12,521 nucleotides of DNA from Baffinella frigidus (Eukaryota; Cryptophyceae; Cryptomonadales; Baffinellaceae), in the NCBI GenBank assembly GCA_026770585.1, contig MU646488.1, positions 73,172-85,692 on the forward strand, written 5' to 3'. Under the pieces are notes generated by a model. It was not told the DNA's origin. It saw only the letters and a list, made by a program, of their open reading frames with translations, and ran no database searches. This document shows, one piece after another, positions 8,101 to 12,521 of the stretch; position 1 is the first letter of the stretch, and the number at the start of each line of letters is the position of its first letter. Both the position numbers and the translations under genes were made by a program.

Positions 8101-8211
8101 TCCTTTATAAGGAGAAAAGCGAGGTTTGATAATTTGACCAACACGACCGCTGTACGCCACGTGGAGAGGTAGGACGAGACGTAGGGGCTCTAGCCCAAGT
8201 ACACCCCCAGT

Positions 8212-8540
8212 GTTTAGGGTGTATGGTTTGAGGTTGAGGAATTTGGGATTCAGGGATTAGAGAATAGGGATTAGGGATTAGGGGTTTGGTGCGAGAGTTC
8301 AGGATTTATGGTAATTTAAGAATACGGTACGGATTCGGGGTTTAGGGTTCAGGGTTTGGGGTTTAGGGCTCAGGGATTAGGGTTTAGGGATTAGAGATGA
8401 GAGATAAGGATTCAGGGCTTTTAGGGTTTAGGGTTTAGGGTTTGGGGATTAGGGATGATTGATTATGGTTCAGGGTTGAGGATGTATTTAGGGTTTAGGG
8501 TGCATTATTTAGGGTTTGGTGTCTAGGGTTGAGGGTTAGG
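8212..8540 (+). repeat. Degenerate TTTAGGG block
   Basis: About 330 bp of G-strand heptamers, strongly diverged at the left (GATTAGG and GAATAGGG units) and cleaner at 8418-8440. It ends where the coding-like island begins. Confidence 0.9.
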
Positions 8541-8681
8541 ATATGAACCTTCATCGTTGAGGTCGAGGTCCATGACGACCAGGAAGAAGAAGGAGAACGA
8601 CTGCTGCCCCTCCACGTCTCCACCCTCCTCTTCTTCGCTGCTGTCCTCACTGCGTGGGGTTTGTGGTTCAGGGTTTAGGGT
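8541..8681. pseudogene. Coding-like island inside telomeric repeat, strand uncertain
   Basis: About 115 bp (8543-8657) of non-repeat DNA is embedded between TTTAGGG-type sequence. On the plus strand a frame is open from 8547 (after TGA 8544-8546) to TAG 8676-8678. It reads as an acidic part (VEVHDDQEEEGE) followed by a hydrophobic helix-like part (LLPLHVSTLLFFAAVLTAWG). On the minus strand a frame is open from 8681 down to TAG at 8523-8525, with EDSSEEEEGGDVE and then SFSFFFLVVMDLDLNDE. Both look protein-like because the island has a strong codon-like periodicity. One is presumably a captured exon or retro-inserted fragment, and I cannot tell which. A chance explanation is possible given the short length. 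Confidence 0.3.
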
Positions 8682-8684
8682 TTA

Positions 8685-8762
8685 CAGGGGTACCTCGCAC
8701 ATAAGAAACCAACCCCCCCTAGAACCCTACAGTAGGACCATGCCTAGGGTCCCAAAAATATG
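8685..8762 (+). mobile_element. Foldback (MITE-like) element, copy C, right-truncated
   Basis: The left terminal repeat (8685-8709) begins CAGGGGTACCTCGC. It is followed by a C7 run and the core CCTAGAACCCTACAGTAGG (8718-8736) with CATGCCTAGGG (8739-8749). After 8752 the similarity stops, and the right arm seen in copies A and B is absent. The left end abuts a short TTTAGGG tract (8669-8683), so insertion into telomeric repeat is likely. Confidence 0.6.
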
Positions 8763-9050
8763 GTTTTAAGCCTCTATTTCACTTTTCATCATGGAATCAG
8801 CAACACAGTCATCTCTCACGAACCACAAAAATAGAGGTTAAAGTGTTTTGACAAGCAACTCGTGGCCCTTCGAATTAAAAGTGCAGTTTGTACCATATTT
8901 ACTATCTAAAAACGCATTTAGAGGCTTAAGGTTTTCTGCAACCCATACCCCTCTACGAGGGAAACCGTCACGTCCGCTAGGACAAGCTACCTACGAGCCT
9001 CGTACGAAGGCTTCGTACACTACATGTACGAAGCTTCCACAGAAGTCTTG
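8763..9050. other. AT-richer spacer with an inverted repeat
   Basis: The arm TTTAAGCCTCTATTT (8765-8779) is inverted at 8829-8842 (AAATAGAGGTTAAA, one base deleted), with a loop of about 49 bases. A second inverted match, TAGAGGCTTAA, lies at 8919-8929. The right part carries palindromes GTACGAAG-G-CTTCGTAC (9002-9018) and TACGAGCCTCGTA (8992-9004, also at 12341-12353). I see no gene. Confidence 0.65.
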
Positions 9051-9375
9051 CCCGGAAAACCGTGCCCGGCCCGGGGTACCCGAAAAAAATTGCCCGGTTA
9101 CCCGGACTCCGGGTAACCGGGCATTTTTTCCCCCGGGCACCGGGCAACCGGGCCGGGCCGGGCACCGGGCCGGGCACCCTGGACCCGAGCACCCCGGGCG
9201 GGCAGCCCGGGCAGCCTGGGCGCCCGGGCCGGGCCGGGCACCGGGCCGGGCAAGGTGACCGGACCCGGCCCGGGCACCGGGCCGGGCAAGGTGCCCGGCC
9301 GGGTCCGGGCAGGCTGCCCGGGCAAGTCCGGGCAACCCCGGGTAACTTTGCCTGCCCCAGAAATAACAGTCCGGG
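9051..9375. repeat. GC-rich CCGGGCA / CCGGGTA repeat block
   Basis: About 320 bp, very high in G+C, built from overlapping words CCGGGCA, CCGGGCC and GCACCGGG in both orientations. The phrase CACCGGGCCGGGCA recurs near 9167 and 9267, and a close form (CACCGGGCCGGGCA plus AGGTG) at 9239-9256. This contrasts sharply with the AT-richer DNA on both sides. Open frames across it on both strands (Pro/Gly/Arg-rich) are expected from stop-poor GC-rich repeats and are not called. Confidence 0.85.
9070..9145. repeat. Near-perfect long hairpin
   Basis: Arms TGCCCGGTTACCCGGA (9091-9106) and TCCGGGTAACCGGGCA (9108-9123) are exact inverse complements around one base. A-rich 9083-9089 and T-rich 9124-9129 extend the stem after one mismatch. 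Beyond these, GGGTACCCG (left) and CCCCGGGCACC (right) can also pair in part. The complete stem could approach 30 bp. It resembles a rho-independent terminator in shape, but nothing indicates that role in this eukaryotic setting. Confidence 0.85.
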
Positions 9376-9462
9376 CAAAATGAGTACTGATCCTTGCCTG
9401 GGGATAGCACGGGCTGACACCGACAATCCTGTTTAAATGAAATCGAAATAAAAAACTTTTTT

Positions 9463-10162
9463 GACTTTCTGGGTGGGGTTGTGGGTGTCACTTTTTGGTT
9501 TCTGGGGAAACCGAACTGGGGTTTTGACATTTCTGGGGGGGGTTGGGGGGGACTCTCTCTGGTTGAGGAAAAACCGGTCTGGGGTTTTGACATTTCTGGG
9601 GGGGGTGAGGTGGGACTCTTTTCGATTTCAGGGAAAACCTGTCTGTGGTTTTGACTTTTCCTGGGGAGGTTGGGGTGGACACTTCTTGGTTTCACGGAAA
9701 AGCTCTCTGGGATTTTGACTTTTCTGGGGGTGGTCACTTGTTGTTTTCAGGGAAAATCGGACTGTGATTTTGTCTTTTCTGGGGGAGGTGGGGGGCACTT
9801 TTTTTGATTTCAGGGAAAACCGGTCCAAGATTTTTACTTTTCTGGGTGTGGTTTGTGGGACCTCTTTTTTGTTTGAGGGAAAACCGCTTTGGGGTTTTGA
9901 CTTTCTGGGAGGGTGAGAGTGTCACTGTTTGGTTTCAGGGATAACCTGTCTGGGTTTTTGACTTTTCTGGGGAGGGGGGGGGGGTGACACTTTTTAATTT
10001 GTCGGGCAAAAGCTGACCGGGGTTTTCTGTGTGGGGTTTGTGGGTGACACATTTTGGTTTTTTGGGAAACCGAACTGGGGTTTTGACTTTTCGGGGGGGG
10101 GTTGGGTGGGGCACTTTTTGGTTTCAAGGAAAACCGTTCTAGGGTTTCAGGGGAAACCGGAG
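9463..10162 (+). repeat. Minisatellite of ~63-bp G-rich units, about 11 copies
   Basis: Units begin GACTTTTCTGGGG (starts at 9463, 9526, 9589, 9653, 9717, 9772, 9835, 9899, 9960, about 10027 and 10084). They continue through a G-rich part, CACTTTTTGGTTTCAGGG and AAAACCGGTCTGGGGTTTT. Spacing is 55 to 67 bp, mostly 61-64, and units differ from each other by many substitutions and small indels. Minus-strand frames (for example parts of 9488-10127) read as Ser/Pro/Lys/Phe-rich repeats near 21-22 residues but shift frame between units, so a protein is unlikely. The last unit fades into TTTAGGG-type sequence. Confidence 0.92.
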
Positions 10163-10740
10163 TTGTAGGATTCAGGGTTTGAATTTGTGGTTTGGGGTGT
10201 AGGGTTTATGGTCCAGAGTTTAGTGTTTAGTGTTGAGGGTTTAGGGTATAGGGTTTGAGTTTTAGGGTTTAGGCTTTAGGGTTCAGGGTTTAGGCTTTAG
10301 GCTTTAGGGTTGAGTGGTGAGGGTTAAGGGTTTACGGTTTAGGTTTCTTGTTGTTTTAGTGTTCAGAGATGAGGGCTTTGGTTTGAAGGTTTAGTATTTA
10401 CTGTTCAGGGTTCAGGGTTCAGGGATCAGGGTTCAGGGTCAAGGGTTTGGGGGTGAGGGTTCAGGGCGTAGACATCAGGGTTTGGGGTTTACGGTTCAGC
10501 ATTTAGTATTGAGCATTGAGGGTTTAGGGTACAGGGTTCAGGGTTTGGGGTTTGAGGTCTGGGGTTTGGGGTTGAGGATTTAGCGTTTGGTGTTCGGAGT
10601 TGAGGTTTGGGTTGAGTGGTGAGGGTTAAGGGTTTACGGTTTAGGTTTCTTGTTTTTTTAGGGTTTAGAGATGAGGGCTTTGTTTTGAAGGTTTAGTATT
10701 TATTATTCAGGGTTCAGGGTTTGGGGATCAGGTTTCAGGT
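10163..10740 (+). repeat. Degenerate TTTAGGG block with a 124-bp internal duplication
   Basis: G-strand heptamers with TTCAGGG, TTTGGGG and TTGAGGG variants. The segment 10307-10430 is repeated at 10609-10732 with eight mismatches by my count and no indel. Both copies start GGGTTGAGTGGTGAGGG and include AGATGAGGGCTTTG. Copy spacing is 302 bp, so an ancestral higher-order unit of about 300 bp is likely. Confidence 0.92.
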
Positions 10741-10920
10741 CTTAGGATGAGACCCCCCTCACCCTGAATATGGAGAACCTCCCCCCCATCCAGGATCTCC
10801 ATCTTAGGATGGGACCCCCCCCACCATGAATATGGAGAACCCCCCCCCCCACCCATGATCTCCATCTTAGGATGGACCCCCCCACCCTGAATATGGAGAA
10901 CCCTCCCCCCACTCAGGATC
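10741..10920. repeat. Tandem triplicate of a ~62-bp C-rich unit
   Basis: Three units (10741-10802, 10803-10865, 10866-10920) share CTTAGGATG, a C6-C7 run, CACCCTGAATATGGAGAAC, a second C run of 6-13 and CAGGATCTCCAT. Unit-to-unit differences are mainly in C-run length, as expected from slippage. The strand composition inverts abruptly here, from G-rich to C-rich. No gene is seen. Confidence 0.93.
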
Positions 10921-11042
10921 GTGGCTGATGTGGTGTTAAGAGTTTGTACAAAACCGTCAACTTTGGAGCGGAGAAGAGCCCGGACACACCTTTAACGATC
11001 AGGGTTTAGGGTTTAGGGATTCGGGTTTAGGATAGTTTAGGG
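10921..11042. other. Short spacer ending in a TTTAGGG tract
   Basis: 10921-10998 is unique sequence with no feature I can name. 11001-11042 holds two clean TTTAGGG units and two decayed ones, a last remnant of telomeric repeat running straight into a palindrome at 11042. Confidence 0.75.
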
Positions 11043-11085
11043 TACGAAGCTTCAGCTTCGTACATGTCTGAAGCTTCGTACATGT
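11042..11085. repeat. GTACGAAGCT hairpin cluster
   Basis: Arms GTACGAAGCT (11042-11051) and AGCTTCGTAC (11054-11063) pair perfectly across two bases. A second copy of the word, GAAGCTTCGTACATGTAC, follows at about 11070-11087. This belongs to the same palindrome family as 8043-8090 and 12369-12384. Confidence 0.88.
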
Positions 11086-11169
11086 ACTATCCGATACAGC
11101 AAAGGCCTCAGGCCTGGAGGTGGACGACCAGACGTCCTCTTTTAGTCAACGCACCTGCAATTTACCTAG

Positions 11170-11640
11170 GGTTTTGTCCCGGACCCAAATAAACCCTTTC
11201 CCGGACCCTGTTTCCCGGGAAATAACTTCCCGTTTCCCGGACCTCCGCTCCCGGGAAATGAATTCCCGGAAAAGGCGATATCAAGTGACAAGGAACTTGA
11301 CTTTTCCAGGAAAAGTCATTTTTTCTTCGGGAAAAGTTGAATTTTCTTGAAAAAAATCCTGATTTTTTTTAGTGCCCCTGGAAAAATTGGCTCTCCCCAG
11401 GCCCTCTGCCTTGGGGACCATGCTGCTTGAGCACTGATTCGGCACTGGGAGACACTTATTGACTTTATTCGGGAGGCATTTTGAGGCATTTCCCGTCTTT
11501 TATTCGGGAGGCATTTTGAGGCATTTCCCGGGATTGGAATTTCCCCCAGATTTCCCGGGATTTCCCGTTTCCCGGAGGTTTTCAGAACCAGGAAATAAGC
11601 ATTTCCCGTTTCCCGGCCAAAACCACGGGACACAACCCTA
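11170..11640. repeat. TTTCCCGGGAAA-type repeat region
   Basis: Many short words TTTCCCG, CCCGGGA and CGGGAAA recur here. A 32-bp unit at 11464-11495 (starting TTTATTCGGGAGG) is repeated exactly at 11499-11530. A 47-bp segment (11568-11614) recurs at 11969-12015 with one mismatch. Homopolymer A/T tracts lie at 11318-11375. Frames through it on either strand are repeat-driven, and no gene is called. Confidence 0.85.
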
Positions 11641-11674
11641 ACCACCACCCAATTATGCGCCTATTTTCCCTCTC

Positions 11675-11902
11675 TCACACGAGGTACTCCACAGCTTTAA
11701 ACTCGAAGGTCGCCGAAATCTCGAAATTTCGGCCCTGCCAATCACCTACGACCCAACTCGCACCCATGTCTCTACTCCACCCGGACGCTGCCTCCCGGCG
11801 TGCGTCGATGTGCAGCTCTGGCGTGAATGCGGCGGCGGCGCCCGTCATTCCAGCGGTGGCGCACGTTCCAGGTGCTTGGTCGCAGAGGGAAGGACCTGCC
11901 AA
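11675..11902 (-). CDS. Weak coding candidate, unrecognised
   Basis: The minus strand is open for about 75 codons, from a non-ATG start near 11902 (an in-frame stop lies five codons further upstream) to a stop at 11675. The translation has mixed, protein-like composition (includes FTPELHIDARREAASGW, then WVVGDWQGRNFEISATFEF) in a GC-balanced stretch free of the local repeats. I recognise no domain. It could be an exon of a larger gene or chance. Two other frames across the same stretch are also open, which weakens the case. Confidence 0.2.
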   Translation of the reverse strand: MAGPSLCDQAPGTCATAGMTGAAAAFTPELHIDARREAASGWSRDMGASWVVGDWQGRNFEISATFEFKAVEYLV

Positions 11903-11968
11903 GAGTGCAGAATGTCAGGGACCCCGGAGCAGGTTGGTTCAAGAGCGATGCTGGCGGCGGGGAATCGC

Positions 11969-12015
11969 TTTCCCGGAGGTTTTCAGAACCGGGAAATAAG
12001 CATTTCCCGTTTCCC
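11969..12015 (+). repeat. 47-bp direct repeat, second copy
   Basis: Identical to 11568-11614 except for one A-to-G change at 11991. It includes GGAGGTTTTCAGAACC and AAATAAGCATTTCCCG. The near identity over this length, against decayed surroundings, points to a recent duplication or a conserved element. Confidence 0.93.
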
Positions 12016-12037
12016 ACCACAGCGAAATTTACGAATC

Positions 12038-12116
12038 CTACAGCTGTACATGTACATGTACATGTAGTACTACAGCTGTACATGTACACACACATGTACA
12101 TGTAGTACAGCTGTAG
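12038..12116. repeat. CTACAGCTGTAC / TACATGTA palindrome cluster
   Basis: The 12-mer CTACAGCTGTAC occurs at 12038-12049 and 12070-12081, and its inverse GTACAGCTGTAG at 12105-12116. Between them are runs of ACATGT. 12070-12116 forms a near-perfect inverted repeat with an ACACAC centre. A related TACAGCTGTA ends the array at 8091-8100. Confidence 0.9.
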
Positions 12117-12521
12117 AAGGGCAGCTGTAGACCTCTAGAGAGTACGAACTTCTACCGGTACACTGTACATCCAGGTGTACATACGAAGCTTCGTACCACA
12201 TGAACCAATTAGGACGTCTGATCAACGTCTCTCGGACGACGGTCGGACGAGATCAGCAACAACAATAATGGCCATTTCAAACAATGCCCGTTTCGAATCT
12301 CCACCGATCTCCACACCTAGAAGGGCTAGACGAAGCTTCGTACGAGCCTCGTATCCGGACACGACCTCGTACGAAGCTTCGTACCTTTGTGACACCGCGC
12401 CCGGGGGGGAAAGTCCCTTAGAAATCCAATGGCTCCACGGCCAACGATAAAATCGTTAGACATCACGTCCTCTCGGAGACAAGATGATGAGAACAGCCAC
12501 GACATCTCACCGCTCGGAGAT
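12117..12521. other. Palindrome-rich terminal spacer
   Basis: This holds TACGAAGCTTCGTA (12182-12195), a second dispersed-repeat copy (12266-12346, partner of 6917-6998), the perfect palindrome GTACGAAGCTTCGTAC (12369-12384) and a small hairpin AACGAT-AAA-ATCGTT (12443-12457). A plus-strand frame at 12175-12450 (91 codons) crosses all of these and takes residues such as SFVRA and SYEASY from the palindromes, so I do not call it a gene. Confidence 0.6.

Larger units (their letters stand above)
6781..8211. other. Unique spacer between C-strand and G-strand blocks
   Basis: About 1.4 kb. It holds copies of two dispersed repeats (6857-6916 and 6917-6998), a CAGTAAT microsatellite (7384-7409), foldback copy B (7684-7817) and a palindrome array (8043-8100). 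A minus-strand open frame at 7404-7616 (70 codons; contains VLLNIFRVSADLTHEV) has mixed composition but no recognisable family. It remains only a weak coding candidate. No gene is supported. Confidence 0.6.

Noticed and set aside
7926-8160. Frames with RSFV or TKLR tetrapeptide repeats
   Set aside because: The repeats are the direct translation of the 12-bp palindrome array at 8043-8090. Two frames on the same strand are open for the same reason.
8991-9737. 248-codon minus-strand open frame, the longest in the window
   Set aside because: It runs from the 63-bp minisatellite into the GC-rich repeat, and its composition follows those repeats. Overlapping frames on both strands are equally open, and the minisatellite units shift frame.
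10741-10920. Regularly spaced repeats resembling a CRISPR array
   Set aside because: The units are directly tandem, without unique spacers, in a eukaryotic subtelomeric setting.
11930-11960. GGTTCAAGAGCGATGC as a tRNA B-box
   Set aside because: No matching A-box, anticodon arm or acceptor stem was found around it.
11772-12105. Several overlapping 85-110-codon frames on both strands
   Set aside because: They cross the 47-bp repeat and the ACATGT palindromes. No domain is visible and they contradict one another. Only 11675-11902 was kept, as a weak candidate.

Overview
This window looks like nuclear, gene-poor, subtelomeric DNA from a eukaryote. Roughly half of it is degenerate heptamer repeat of the TTTAGGG (Arabidopsis-type) telomere family, in long blocks that change strand several times. 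TTTAGGG telomeres occur in land plants, many green algae and several protist lineages, including dinoflagellates and chromerids. The dense short palindromes, C/G homopolymers and low-copy GC-rich repeats fit a microalgal or alveolate genome better than a land plant, but I cannot name the species. No bacterial operon, rRNA, tRNA or CRISPR array is visible. No complete gene can be supported.

Layout. 1-47: clean TTAGGGG array. 45-335: a protein-like open frame with a zinc-knuckle-like CWTFG...H-x4-C motif, probably a broken retroelement gag piece. 335-867: degenerate CCCTAAA block. 868-1765: spacer with a polypurine tract. 1766-1877: clean TTAGGGG then CTAGGGG arrays. 1881-3190: degenerate TTTAGGG block. 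3191-4578: spacer with hairpins and foldback copy A. 4579-4846: TTTAGGG block that meets a CCCTAAA block (4846-6780) at a head-to-head junction, and the junction itself is duplicated. 6781-8211: spacer with foldback copy B and a palindrome array. 8212-8540: TTTAGGG block. 8541-9050: a short coding-like island, foldback copy C and further spacer. 9051-9375: very GC-rich CCGGGCA-type block with a near-perfect hairpin. 9463-10162: about eleven copies of a ~63-bp minisatellite. 10163-10740: TTTAGGG block with a 124-bp internal duplication. 10741-10920: three copies of a ~62-bp C-rich unit. 11001-11042: short TTTAGGG tract. 11043-12521: palindrome-rich spacer with TTTCCCGGGAAA-type repeats.

The spacers are tied together by dispersed non-coding repeats: (i) a foldback element with terminal and internal inverted repeats plus C/G runs (copies near 4350, 7712 and 8685); (ii) the palindrome GTACGAAGCTTCGTAC and variants; (iii) two longer families, shared between 3593-3660 and 6857-6916, and between 6917-6998 and 12266-12346. 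The most interesting features are the foldback family, the fusion-like junction near 4846 and the gag-like fragment. All similarities were judged by eye; no alignment or database search was run.
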